Shown here: one piece after another, positions 35,637-46,113 of the stretch
Position numbering within the stretch: the stretch's first letter is position 1
Layout: the number at the start of each line of letters is the position of its first letter
DNA from: Sthenelais limicola
Taxonomy: Eukaryota; Annelida; Polychaeta; Phyllodocida; Sigalionidae
Direction: 5' to 3'
Length of the DNA stretch: 64,000 bases
Assembly: GCA_942159475.1 (NCBI GenBank)
Contig: OW804095.1
Span: 153,987,517-154,051,516, forward strand
Translations under genes and position numbers: made by a program
Notes under the pieces: generated by a model
Databases searched by the model: none
Told to the model about the DNA's origin: nothing
What the model saw: the letters and a program-made list of their open reading frames with translations, nothing else

Positions 35637-36222
35637 AGAGAATGGGACGAGCCGGCAATAATCAAAAATTTATAGGACGAGATTTGTCCACATAAGCACG
35701 ATGCCGTAGGCAGAGTGCTTATGTGGACGAATCTCGTCCTATAAATTTTCGATTATTGCTGGCGAGTTCAATTCTATATTTATTATATGTGCATACAATT
35801 TTATCATATGTCATCAGATATTACTGAAAAAATACTAAAGAAGTCTCAGGGAGCCCCGCTGCCCCGCTGACTGCCCTGCTGACAGCCCCACTGACAGCCC
35901 CATTAGTATATTGATGAATTAAAACGTCCATATCATGGCCATTCCTTCAGCTACATTAATACAATTTATATCATTCAAAAGAGACTTTAATGCTCTATAA
36001 ATTTAATGATGTAGGGTTTATTATGTATTTCTATAATCATAGTACCAGAATCACGGGTGGATTACCGATCGTGGGGATTTGTTTACATGCTCTGCGGAGA
36101 GCCAAAGCTCTGCGAAGCATAACAACAGAGCTATTTTTAGACAACTACATTTCATATAGGACACGTCCTATATGAATATTTTTATAGCACCCCACTTATA
36201 GCACGTCTCATATAGAATGGGC
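35637..36222 (+). mobile_element. M3 hairpin element, copy 2, nested in M1
   Basis: It runs from AGAGAGAATGGGACGAGCC to CGTCTCATATAGAATGGG. The AGAATGGG motif is at both outer ends in the same direction, and again in degenerate, inverted form at the inner edge of the hairpin. It contains the ~120-bp hairpin, a run of GCTGACAGCCCC repeats, and the ATAGGACACGTCCTATATG palindrome. The 61-codon frame at 35990-36175 is not conserved in copy 1. Confidence 0.78.
35647..35768. repeat. long hairpin of M3 copy 2
   Basis: The arms are about 53 nt (35647-35699 and 35716-35768) with only a few mismatches. They include TATAGGACGAGAT / ATCTCGTCCTATA and CCACATAAGCAC / GTGCTTATGTGG. The loop is about 16 nt. 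Confidence 0.88.
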
Positions 36223-36239
36223 GTATAATAAACCGACTT

Positions 36240-36471
36240 ACAGCACATTAAATATATTCATGCCTTTTGAAGGTCATCCTATAGAGTTTATTTAGCTACT
36301 TTACTAGTTATGGTCCTCAGTAAAAATAACAATCTTAAGATAGAGAAATACTTATTAGCTGTCCTAATATTTACCATCATTAGAATCGGCTTGATCTCAT
36401 CTTTTCAAATAGGTGATATCTCAAAATCCATTTTTCGCGACGTGTGACTCATTTTTCTGTAACACATCACA
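36240..36471 (+). mobile_element. M1 copy 7, right part
   Basis: It resumes the M1 interior (ATATATTCATGCCTTTTGAAG) and ends CACATCACA. Together with 35489-35600 it rebuilds a near-complete M1 around the M3 insertion. Confidence 0.75.
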
Positions 36472-36511
36472 TGTCGCTTCTCCCAATGTTAACTGAGAGT
36501 GACGTCAGTGA

Positions 36512-36552
36512 GACAATGGATTTTGAGAAATGAACATATTTGAAAAGATGAG
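36512..36552 (-). mobile_element. M1 terminal fragment
   Basis: AATGGATTTTGAGAAATGA and ATATTTGAAAAGATGAGATC match the distal end of M1. The rest is absent. Confidence 0.5.
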
Positions 36553-36627
36553 ATCAATCCACTGTCTTGAAATTGAGACCACGTGCATGTACTACATTCC
36601 CCGGCGGCGGATTGAATATATCCTAAT

Positions 36628-36878
36628 GGGTCAGGTTTTCAGAAAATGTACAATTGGCAGCTGTACACATCTAGTAAATTCTTCTAAATTAGGCTGCAAG
36701 TTGGTAAATACTAGGTTAATCTAAGTATATTTGGCACTGGATTGATTCTAGCAATCTTGTTGGTTAGGCTAAATTGTATTTTGAACATGTATTTTGAATT
36801 GTATTTTTCCTCTGAAATTAGTGATATTTGAGAGAATTGAAGTGAAGGTGAATTATACATTTTCTGGCGATTTCGCCC
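36628..36878 (+). mobile_element. M2 MITE, copy 5
   Basis: Left end GGGTCAGGTTTTCAG. The right end has decayed (TTTCTGGCGATTTCGCCC). TAAT flanks both sides, which fixes the borders. Subfamily A. Confidence 0.8.
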
Positions 36879-37304
36879 TAATGTGGTGGAGCTGCCAGCT
36901 CGTGTTCCCCTCAGGCTATGCTCCCCTTTATGAGCTGCTCTCCTCCCCCGGGATATCACAATATCAACTTGATTTGATTTTTGTTTGAGTCGTTGCTCGT
37001 GTTCCACTATTCATTGCTGCTAGCGGTGTAGAGTGCTCTAAGTAACGGTATATCCCCTGTATCAACACTAGCCGGATTTACACATCACACCTGGTTAATT
37101 AACACACATTGTAGGCCCATGTTAATTAGACATTCCGCTAATTAAATATTAACTGACTGTGGACTGGTTCTCTAAAGGTTTATAGAATTAGGCGTAAGGT
37201 CAGCCATGTTGTTTAGGGGGAAAGTGGAAGCGCGGAAAGAATGTTTATTTAATTAAATGTTGATTAGTGGGTGGCTTTACTATAGCGTACATAATTGATA
37301 GTTC
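36879..37304. other. unique spacer
   Basis: Mixed composition. No gene or repeat recognised. Confidence 0.45.
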
Positions 37305-37600
37305 TCAATCTCCTCCACCTCCCGCTCCCTCTCCAGACCCCCGTCCACCCTCCACCAGGTCTCTACATACACCTCTTTTACACCTTAACCTCCTCCACCC
37401 CTCAGCCACTCCTCCTCCTCCTCCTCCACCTCCTCCTCCACCTCCACCTCCTCCTCCTCCCCCTCCTCCTCCTCCACCTCCTCCACCTCCTCCTCCTCCC
37501 CCACCTCCTCCTCCACCTCCTCCACCTCCACCTCCTCCTCCACCTCCACCTCCTCCTCCACCTCCTCCTCCTCCACCTCCTCCTGCATGTCCTCCTCCTG
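37305..37600. repeat. CCTCCTCCACCTC simple repeat
   Basis: CTC/CAC triplet-type low complexity. It encodes only polyproline or polyleucine on plus and polyglutamate on minus. Confidence 0.92.
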
Positions 37601-38545
37601 CGCCTATTACCCTTCCCTTGCTTGTCTTCCTTCCCCCGTTCCACCTCCTTGTGCCTGTTCCACTCCCTTGTGTCCCCTTCCTCTACTCCTGTGTTCCCCC
37701 ACCACCATCTCTCCCCATCACCTCTTCCCTCCCTTCTCTTCTTCTTCCCTGTATCTCTGCCTCCCGTCCTATTTCTACTCCCGTTTATTCCCCTCCTTTT
37801 ACCCTCCCTACACACCCATACCCCTCCTTCCCACCCCTCCCCCCTCTCCCTGCTCCTTCCCCCTCGCTTTACTCCTCCCCCACCCCCCACCCCCCACCCC
37901 CCACCAACCCACACACTTTATGGTTCCCCTTATCGCCCCCCTACCCCACTCTCCCTCCCACACCTTATCGCCCCACCCCTCCCCACTGCTCCCCCTCCCC
38001 CTCACCTTATCGCCCCACCCCTCTCCCGTTCCCCCCTCCCCCACCTTATCACCCCACCCCTACCCCGCTCTCCTTCCCACTCACCTTATCGCCCCCTCCC
38101 CCACTCACCTTATCACCCCATCCCTCCCCACGCTACCCCACCACCTTATCACCCCACCCCTTCCCCCACCTTATCGCCCCCGCTTCCCCCTCCCCCTCTC
38201 CCCCTCCCCCACCTTATCACCCCCGCCCCCCTCCCCTCCCCCACCTTATTGCCCCTCCCCCACACCTTATCACCCCCTCCCCCGCCCCCTCCCCTCCCCC
38301 ACACCTTATCACCCCACCCCTCCCCTTCCCCCACCTTATCACCCCCTCACCCCCTCACCCTCCCCTCCCCCACACCTTATCACCCCACCCCTCCCCTTCC
38401 CCCACCTTATCACCCCCTCACCCCCTCACCCTCCCCTCCCCTACACCTTATCACCCCACCCCTCCCCTTCCCCCACCTTATCACCCCACCCCTCACCCCC
38501 TCACCCTCCCCTCCCCTACACCTTATCACCCCACCCCTCCCCACG
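37601..38545. repeat. C-rich repeat with CACCTTATCACCCC units
   Basis: After a mixed C/T-rich lead, a loose unit of 25-35 bp (CCCCTCCCCCACCTTATC plus ACCCC) repeats from about 37935 on. The final part has near-identical ~67-bp blocks. The long proline-rich plus frames are artefacts. Confidence 0.9.
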
Positions 38546-39151
38546 CCTCATTTGCCAATATCCCGCCCCTCACTAGCCCCGTGCCCACACAAAACTAAAT
38601 TAGTTTCAAATTCCTTTTTTCTTGCTAACATCTTTTTATCCTGCGGTGGCTGTACAGACCATTTGATCCCCTCATTCCCAATGTGTGGTCCCCATGGCTG
38701 GTTTTACCTTGACCTGACTAGAATTAATTCTACCCCAGTAATCTGCAAACATCGGACAATAGCAGAGTTTCATTACCGCCTCGTTTGTTCACATACCGCA
38801 ATAGGGGAAATACACTGACTGTGAATACATGGGATATGGCTGGTGTCTTTTTTAAAAACGCATTTTATTCAGGTTCAAGACAATTCAGTCACAATCTCAC
38901 TGAAAAAAGGTGGTAAGGTTTCAGACTGTGTTTAAATCAGCGAAACTTTTAGGCATTTGGCGTGAGAATTTGTATAAGGAAAGAACTATTGTGTCCGGGA
39001 ATTGCTTCTCTATTTTCCTTCATATTTTCATAGGAATAGAACTGAATCGTATGTACAGGCTCTATCTACCAGCGGGGAATGTTACCTGTACAGGAAGGTT
39101 TTAATCCGATTCTACAGGCGAAGCACTTCCCACCTAGGTTCCTTAGCTTCT
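38546..39151. other. unique spacer
   Basis: It contains short frames only. ACGCATTTTATTCAGGTTCAAG near 38858 resembles an inverted retroposon tail, but this is weak. No gene. Confidence 0.4.
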
Positions 39152-39386
39152 GGGTCAGATTTTCAGAAAATGTACAATTCGTCTTGACAAATCCTCTCAA
39201 ATAACCCACAATTAAGACAAAAATGAGCTTCAAAATGCAATTCAACATAACAGAACTGATATTTTAAATCAATGCAATACAAAACATACTGAGTTATACC
39301 CGGTATTCAACATTATTCAGCCTAATTTAGCAGAATTTCCTAAATGTGTGGAGCTGCCAATTGTGCATTTTCTGAAAATCTGACCC
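39152..39386 (-). mobile_element. M2 MITE, copy 6
   Basis: GGGTCAG...CTGACCC, with flanks TTCT and TCCT (three of four match). Subfamily B interior (GTTCTGTTATG-type block on the opposite strand). Confidence 0.84.
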
Positions 39387-39758
39387 TCCTACACCAGCCC
39401 ACTGGTTGTGCAATATCAGATCCGTATAACCCACACAAATAAACTATTTATCAATCAATTAAAGCTATAGGGTGGAGGATTGTGAGCAGTGAAAAGGCAT
39501 CAAGGCTTAGAGTGGTCTCAGTCTCACTAGAGTGGTACAGTCGGATGAACCAAATACCAGTTAACTATTGTTCCTCAACCCGCGGGTCCCTAGGGCTGGA
39601 CAAACGCCTTGGCAAATGACACTTGTAGTCTCTGTTGTTACTGTTCCACTTCTTGACTTCATTTGTTGACCATTATACGGTGTTTACCTTTCTGAATACC
39701 TCTTACAGTGTTTTCCTGGTTCCTATTATTTCATTTTGCGGGTAACACTATAGTCCAC
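39387..39758. other. unique spacer
   Basis: No gene or repeat recognised. Confidence 0.4.
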
Positions 39759-40316
39759 CCATGGGGTTATCAGTGCACAGGTGGTTATTGAGTGGTTAGA
39801 TCATGGGGTTATCAGTGCACAGGTGGTTATTGAGCGATTAGATCATGAGGTTATCAGTGCACAGGTGGTTATTGAGTGGTTAGATCATGGGGTTATCAGT
39901 GCACAGGTGGTTATTGAGCGATTAGATCATGGGGTTATCAGTGCACAGGTGGTTATTGAGTGGTTAGATCATGGGGTTATCAGTGCACAGGTGGTTATTG
40001 AGTGGTTAGATCATGGGGTTATCAGTGCACAGGTGGTTATTGAGCGATTAGATCATGAGGTTATGAGTGCACAGGTGGTTATTGAGCGATTAGATCATGG
40101 GGTTATCAGTGCATAGGTGGTTATTGAGTGATTAGATCATGGGGTTATCAGTGCACAGGTGGTTATTGAGTGGTTAGATCATGGGGTTATCAGTGCACAG
40201 GTGGTTATTGAGTGGTTAGATCATGGGGTTATCAGTGCACAGGTGGTTATTGAGTGATTAGATCATGGGGTTATCAGTGCACAGGTGGTTATTGAGTGGT
40301 TAGATCATGAGGTTGT
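39759..40316. repeat. 42-bp tandem repeat (~13 copies)
   Basis: The unit is ACAGGTGGTTATTGAGTGGT plus TAGATCATGGGGTTATCAGTGC. Fourteen codons without a stop give a 111-codon repetitive frame (VIEWLDHGVISAQV), treated as an artefact. Variants GAGCGATTAG and CATGAGG recur in blocks. Confidence 0.95.
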
Positions 40317-40455
40317 GGTCGTGAGGCATGTCTAAGGCTCCCGTGAACCAGGCCGAGGCCAAGGCGAGGATAAATACTCATTTTTATTTTCGTTGATGCA
40401 AGCGGTCGTTAGGAAATGGAAGTCCAACACTAGTACAACTGGGGTGTATGTGTAC

Positions 40456-40529
40456 AACTGTCCCGGCCAGCCCAACAAACAGGGACTTAATGTATATAAC
40501 TGTCCCGGCCAGCCCAACAAACAGGGACT
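40456..40529. repeat. two tandem copies of a T1-like transposon end
   Basis: AACTGTCCCGGCCAGCCCAA continues to ACAAACAGGGACT and occurs twice, 42 bp apart (40456 and 40498). The CCAACAAACAGGGACTAAA part matches the right TIR of the T1 element at 14230-15241, so this is a duplicated end of a related element without its body. Confidence 0.6.
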
Positions 40530-40932
40530 AAATCTCAAAGAACCAACCCAGCAATGGCAGCAACTGAGACTCAATGTATTTAAGTCCAAATACAATTCCA
40601 TTTAATGCTGCCATTATCAGCATATATCTGTATATAGTTTTCCAGAAATATTGAGACAAATTAATTTCCCACATGATTTTATGAAAAAATGGTCTTTTTG
40701 AAATATGGGTGGCTTTTTACCGGGTGGCATTTTAACGGTTGGCTTTAGGCCTAGACCCATTTGAAGATGTAGGCGTAGTGTTATTTTGATGTAATTAAGT
40801 CCACTTTAGTTACAGTACATTAGTTAGTCATGATTAGTATGCACCAAGATAGATAAAGCCAGCATAGTACCAGGCAGAATAGCATGCTACCTTCCCCGTG
40901 AGGTCGGGACGAGTGATCATCTCTTGCCATAT
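40530..40932. other. unique spacer
   Basis: AT-rich. No gene recognised. Confidence 0.4.
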
Positions 40933-41167
40933 GGGTCAGATTTTCAGAAAATGTACAATTGGCAGCTGTACGCATTTAGTAAATTCTTCAAAATTAGGCT
41001 GCAATTTGGTCAATACTAGGTAAATTTGAGTATATTCGGCATTGCATTGATTCTAGCTATCTGTTTGGCTACGTTGAACTGTATTTTGAACTTTATTTTC
41101 GTCTAAGATTTGGGTTATTTGAGAGGATTGGCGAAGTTGAATTGTACATTTTCTGAAGATCTGACCC
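40933..41167 (+). mobile_element. M2 MITE, copy 7
   Basis: Ends GGGTCAG and CTGACCC with ATAT on both sides. Subfamily A. Confidence 0.88.
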
Positions 41168-41408
41168 ATATATAAATGTTGTATAAAGGTGGTGGAGTTG
41201 ACTGAATCTGACTCCCGGTCTTTACGCTGCCATATTCTCAAATAACAGATAACAAATTTCGTATTTTCCACTTTTTTCAAATTATTTTCCATCCTTTTTA
41301 CTACAATTTGCATAAATATTTGTGTGGATGACTAAGATACTGTGCCTCTTCCACCTAGTATCGTTTTCTCTCAGGTGATTTGGCTTTTAATGTTTGTCTA
41401 TTTTATAT

Positions 41409-41643
41409 GGGTCAGATTTTCCGAAAAAGTACAATTCGCCTTCACCAATCCTCTCAAATAACCCTAATTCAAGACAGAAATGAGCTTCAAAATACAGTTT
41501 AACATAACAGAACTGATACTTGAAATCAATGTGATACCAAATATACTCAGACATATCTGGTATTCATGATTTTTCAGCCTAATTTGGCAGAATTTACTAA
41601 ATGTGTAGAGCTGCCAATTGTACATTTTCTGAAAATCTGTCCC
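41409..41643 (-). mobile_element. M2 MITE, copy 8
   Basis: GGGTCAG...CTGTCCC, with flanks ATAT and ATTT. Subfamily B. Confidence 0.84.
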
Positions 41644-42500
41644 ATTTACCAACAACTAAATGTAATTAACAACTCCAGCGCTACAAGTGAAGCAATGAGT
41701 GAATGTTGTAAGAGTTAATTAAGTTGTAATAAGTGTAAGTTGTAATGAGTAATTGGACTAATTACCTCAATAGTATTAACTACCAATCCTGTTTATAAAT
41801 GATCCTAAATAAACTGTAATTATTATGTTCTTATTAATGTGGTATTAGCGACTTGTTTGTTTTGTCTGTTTTAATTTTTATTGTAAGCTCTCATACATGT
41901 ATGATATTTTCTGCCTATAGATGTCTATGTTTACGAAAACGTTACCTTGATATAGGCCTACACTTAAATCACAAACTCAATTAGAAGCAGATTAGATCAG
42001 TTAGAAGCAGAAGAGGACTAAAATACAACCCGGAAAATCAGATATAAAACTTGGATCATCAACGTGAGATTAAATCAAAAATAGATAAAAAAAAACTTCA
42101 ATAGTTTCCTGCCGATTGGTATCAATCGCCAAATCTTTCCTTCCCGTGATGCTTTGTGGATGCTGATTCAAGATGGCGGCCGCACAAAATTGCAAGTCAT
42201 TGAGTGAAAGTGGAGCGGTTGACAGCGCCCGGCCCATTGTGCGCCCAGATACCACTTGGCCCATCACAGCTCCATAAAATCCCGCTCTACCCTCAAGAAT
42301 GTATTACAAAGTTTTGTCATTAATTATTGAAATCCCTGACAACATGTCCTTTGAAGTAATCCACCTAGGCAGCGGCCTAATTTGAATCAAAATTAATTCA
42401 ATCCAATAATCCTAATGAGAGAAGGGCAATCGAGGGAGGCGAATCGGCGAATCATGAAATTTAATTTTGCGTTGATCCTCCGGAGATGGCAAACGGGGCT
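41644..42500. other. unique stretch with a small GC-rich core
   Basis: Mostly AT-rich. At 42165-42260 a GC-rich core carries AAGATGGCGGCCGC (YY1-like) and GCCCGGCCC. It may be regulatory, but no exon is attached. Confidence 0.35.
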
Positions 42501-42509
42501 GACGGGGGT

Positions 42510-42910
42510 TTTTCTGCTATAGGTGGAAGCCACAGGACGAAGATGAAATTGAATGAAAGCTGAGTTTTTGTTTTGTAGAAAGTGAACTCATTAAAGTAGC
42601 GCAGGGAAAAATGTTTGTGTTTTGTAAAGAGTTAATTGACGCAGGTGCTACATCATGTATTATGTTGATGTTTTATAGATGGGGAAGGCATGAAGATGAA
42701 GTGGAATAAAATACAGGTTTTTGTTTTATAGACGGTGAACTCATGAAGGTGGCAACAATTACATTTTTGGGTTTGTTTTAATGACAGTGAATTCATTAAT
42801 ACGGCAAAGAATATTTTGTTAGATTTCTTTTATAGACAGTTAACTCATGCAGGTCAGAAAGAATCACGTTTGGGTTTCGTTTATAGACAGTCAACTCATA
42901 AACGTGGCAC
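42510..42910. repeat. strongly diverged ~60-bp tandem repeat
   Basis: TTTTATAGACGGTGAACTCA and variants (TATAGACAGTTAACTCATG, TATAGACAGTCAACTCATA, GTAGAAAGTGAACTCATT) recur about every 60-70 bp. Two further decayed copies lie at about 43600 and 43668. It looks like an old minisatellite. Confidence 0.6.
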
Positions 42911-43100
42911 TTTCAATGCAACATTTTGATAAGGAATACTCTATAAAGGTTAGGGCTGACATACTGATCACACGTAATGATTTTTCCTAGACTGGAAACT
43001 CTAGAAGATGATTAATTAATTTATTTATTTGCTTTTTATTCCAATCTGTTAATTGCTGCCACAAAACATTCTCCTAGATTAGGCCTTCTTATGTATACAT

Positions 43101-43321
43101 GGGTGCAGCCGCCAGAAAATGTACAATTCACCAATCCTCTCAAATAACACAAATTACAGACGAAAATACAGTTCAAAATGCAGTTCAACCTAACCAAAAA
43201 GATTGCTTGAATCAATGCAATGCCGAATGTACACGAATTTACGTAGTATTGGCCAAATTTCAGTCTAATTTAGCAGAATTTACTAAATTTTTACATCTGC
43301 CAAATGTATATTTTCTGACCC
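43101..43321 (-). mobile_element. M2 MITE, copy 9 (degenerate)
   Basis: The ends are eroded (GGGTGCAGCCGCCAGAAAATG and TTTTCTGACC C), but ACAT flanks both sides and the interior matches subfamily A. Confidence 0.78.
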
Positions 43322-43739
43322 ACATACAATATGGAAGTAAATGACAATTTCACTTTCCTCAATGAGTGAAAGTTTTTATCTACTCTTGGTCTAATATTTG
43401 ATTTTTATTTCAATAAATCTTCTCATGACGTTTAATAGCTTTCAGTTTTCTCTGACCAAATTAAATATTTTGTGATTTACTTTTTAAGCTTTTTGAATGC
43501 AGTGAAATGCAGTGTTGCTTAAATGGAATATTGTGGTACATTTTGCTTTATGAACGAAAACTTCCGAATGCGAACAAAATTGTAGCACCAAACAGAAGTT
43601 AGTTTTATAGATGATGAAGTCAAGAAGGTGACAGAGGATGAATAGACAGATAAATTTAAGTTGTTTTTCCATAGATGGTTAACATGTGATGGTGGCACAA
43701 AATATAATATAAGTGAATATTGCAAAGAAACAGAGGAAA

Positions 43740-43965
43740 AGGGAAACAGAGGGCAGTCAGAGGAGAAACAGAGGGCAGTCAGAGGAGAAACAGAGGGCAG
43801 TCAGAGGAGAAACAGAGGGCAGTCAGAGGAGAAATAGAGGCCAGTCAGTGGAGAAACAGAGGGCAGTCAGTGGAGAAACAGAGGGCAGTCAGTGGAGAAA
43901 CAGAGAGCAGTCAGAGGAGAAACCGAGGGCAGTCAGAGGAGAAACAGAGGGCACTCATCGGAGGA
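43740..43965. repeat. 22-bp repeat, first block
   Basis: The unit is AGTCAGAGGAGAAACAGAGG plus GC. At 22 bp the frame rotates each copy, and all plus frames give SQRRNRGQ/SEEKQRAV/GETEGS patterns. Artefactual frames only. Confidence 0.93.
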
Positions 43966-44060
43966 AATGATATTATTTATCATCATTGATCGAACAACCT
44001 AATTTGTAATTTCAACGTACTTGCAAATAAAGAATTCTTGAATTTAAATTTGAATTTGAG
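43966..44060 (+). mobile_element. 5'-truncated retroposon tail inside the 22-bp array
   Basis: TTGCAAATAAAGAATTCTTG followed by AATTTAAATTTGAATTTGA has the look of a non-LTR element 3' end: an AATAAAG signal and short terminal repeats. A similar tail, TTGCAATAAAGAAGTCTTG with TGAAT repeats, lies on the other strand at 54415-54460. The 22-bp array resumes directly after it. Confidence 0.6.
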
Positions 44061-44815
44061 TCAGTGGAGAAACAGAGGGCAGTCAGAGGAGTAACAGAGG
44101 GCAGTCAGAGGAGAAACAGAGGGCAGTCAGAGGAGAAACAGAGGGCAGTCAGAGGAGAAACAGAGGGCAGTCAGGGAAGAAACAGAGGGCAGTCAGAGGA
44201 GAAACAGAGGGCAGTCAGAGGAGAAACAGAGAGCAGTCAGAGGAGAAACAGAGCAGTCAGGGGAGAAATAGAGGGCAGTCAGAGGAGAAACAGAGGGCAG
44301 TCAGAAGAGAAACAGAGGGCAGTGAGGGAAGAAACAGACGGCAGTCAGTGGAGAAACAGAGGGCAGTCAGAGGAGAAACAGAGAGCAGTTAGAGGAGAAA
44401 CAGAGGGCAGTCAGAGGAGAAACAGGGGGCAGTCAGAGGAGAAATAGAGAGCAGTCAGAGGAGAAACAGAGAGCAGTCAGAGAAAAAACGGCAGTCAGAG
44501 TAGAAACAGAGGGCAGTCAGAGGAGAAACAGAGGCCAGTCAGAGGAGAAACAGAGGGCAGTCAGGGGAGAAATAGAGGGCAGTCAGTGGAGAAACAGAGG
44601 ACAGTCAGTGGAGAAACAGAGGGCAGTCAGAGGAGAAATAGAGAGCAGTCAGAGGAGAAACAGAGGGCAGTCAGAGGAGTAACAGAGGGCAGTCAGAGGA
44701 GAAACAGAGGGCAGTCAGTGGAGAAACAGAGGGCAGTCAGTGGAGAAACAGAGGGCAGTCAGAGGAGAAACAGAGGGCAGTCAGGGGAGAAATAGAGGGC
44801 AGTCAGGACATTTAA
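44061..44815. repeat. 22-bp repeat, second block
   Basis: Same unit as 43740-43965, about 34 copies, with GTGGAG, GGGGAG and short-unit variants. Confidence 0.93.
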
Positions 44816-45200
44816 TTGTGCGCCAAGGGCCGTGTTTTGTCAGACTGATTCTGCCACCATCAGCTGAGTGAAGCCTGGAGTATAAGACACAGTAAGTGCA
44901 GACACTGGAGCAACTCTCACTGACCTAAATTTGACTTTAATTAAAATTTATATGGACTCATCTTGCCCTATCCAGCATATGTAACACCCGCTGCAGCACG
45001 TTTAGTACCAGGGGAGCAGGGCATGAGTCTGATATGGTGGTGTGTGGGCGGGGGGGGCGGCGGGGGGGGGGGGGCGGGGGGCACAGGGGGGGGGGGGGGC
45101 ATGGTGGAGCATTGGGGGCACAAGGGGAGGATGAGCACACGACTTGAAGGGGCCTCAGTTAGGTATGTCCTTCACTTGCCTAACACGTCAAGTCTAACAC
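44816..45200. other. spacer with extreme G tract
   Basis: Mixed sequence, then at 45048-45120 several G runs of 6-14 (GGGGGGGGCGGCGGGGGG...), a strong G-quadruplex candidate. No gene. Confidence 0.5.
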
Positions 45201-45462
45201 AGCGTTGTGGGTTCAAACCCTGCTGTGGCCACCATTTCTCCTCCTCCACCCCAGTGTTGTGGGTTCAAACCCTGCTGTGGCCACCATTTCTCCTCCTCCA
45301 CCCCAGTGTTGTAGGTTCAAACCCTGCTGTGGCCACCATTTCTCCTCCTCCTCCACCCCAGTGTTGTGGGTTCAAACCCTGCTGGGGCCACCATTTCTCC
45401 TCCTCCTCCACCCCAGTGTTGTCGGTTCAAACCCTGCTGTGGCCACCATTTCTCACTGATGG
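45201..45462 (+). repeat. 52-55-bp repeat carrying a tRNA B-box-like motif (5 copies)
   Basis: Each unit contains GTTGTGGGTTCAAACCCTGC followed by TGTGGCCACCATTTCTCCTC. GGTTCAAACCC fits the pol III B-box consensus. The lead-in at about 45150-45200 (GGCCTCAGTTAGGTATG ... TCTAACACAGC) together with the first unit resembles the tRNA-related head of a SINE. The array therefore looks like a local amplification from a tRNA-derived SINE. Confidence 0.7.
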
Positions 45463-46113
45463 GTCCCGCTGGCTCTGGCACTATGCACAGTGAAAACACA
45501 TTGAAAAGGAGCTGAACGAAATAGTTTGGTAAACGATCCTACGATAACAGATAGTGGATGGTGGTATACTACCCAAGGGGCTTTATAGCATATTCAGGCA
45601 GGGAGACTTGCTTTGTAAAGAGTCATTGTAGGTCAGGACATGATGAAAATCACAATTATTTAATTATTTTTGTGAAGATTGTAACTGTCTGTCTACCTGA
45701 ATAAAATTTGTCCAAAAAAAATTAGATTATATCGATCTAAAAATGACGCATTATATTTATACTTTTGATTAGTTTCAACATCTTTAGATTTCCTTAGAAA
45801 GATACAGATGGTATTTGCTTACATCAAAGAAGTTCAATAGATTATTATTATATACTTAAATCCTCAGACAGATGCGAATTTGCCAAATTTAATGAAACAT
45901 GGAGTTTTGACTGAAAAAAAATGTGGACAAGGAATTTTTTGGTAATTTGATGGAATAATTAAAAACATTGTAGGTTCACTTATTATGTTCAATATTAAAA
46001 CATCATCAGGTATCTCTGGCAACGCACAAAAATAATCATATAAATGGTTATGCGTCTTTTTCTAATGAAATTGTTAAATGTACTACGGCCAATGAAAATA
46101 TTTTAAAAAAAAA
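45463..46113. other. unique AT-rich spacer
   Basis: No gene recognised. TGAATAAAATTTGTCCAAAAAAAA near 45700 could be a short retroposon tail. Confidence 0.4.

Noticed and set aside
37267..38818. proline-rich frames of 443 and 507 codons
   Set aside because: C-rich low-complexity DNA open in two overlapping frames; no domain.
42165..42190. YY1-like AAGATGGCGGC as a promoter for a minus- or plus-strand gene
   Set aside because: A single motif in a small GC-rich core, with no exon or splice signal nearby.
43713..44447. EEKQRAVRGETEG-type coiled-coil protein
   Set aside because: A 22-bp repeat whose frame rotates each unit. The same pattern appears in every plus frame.
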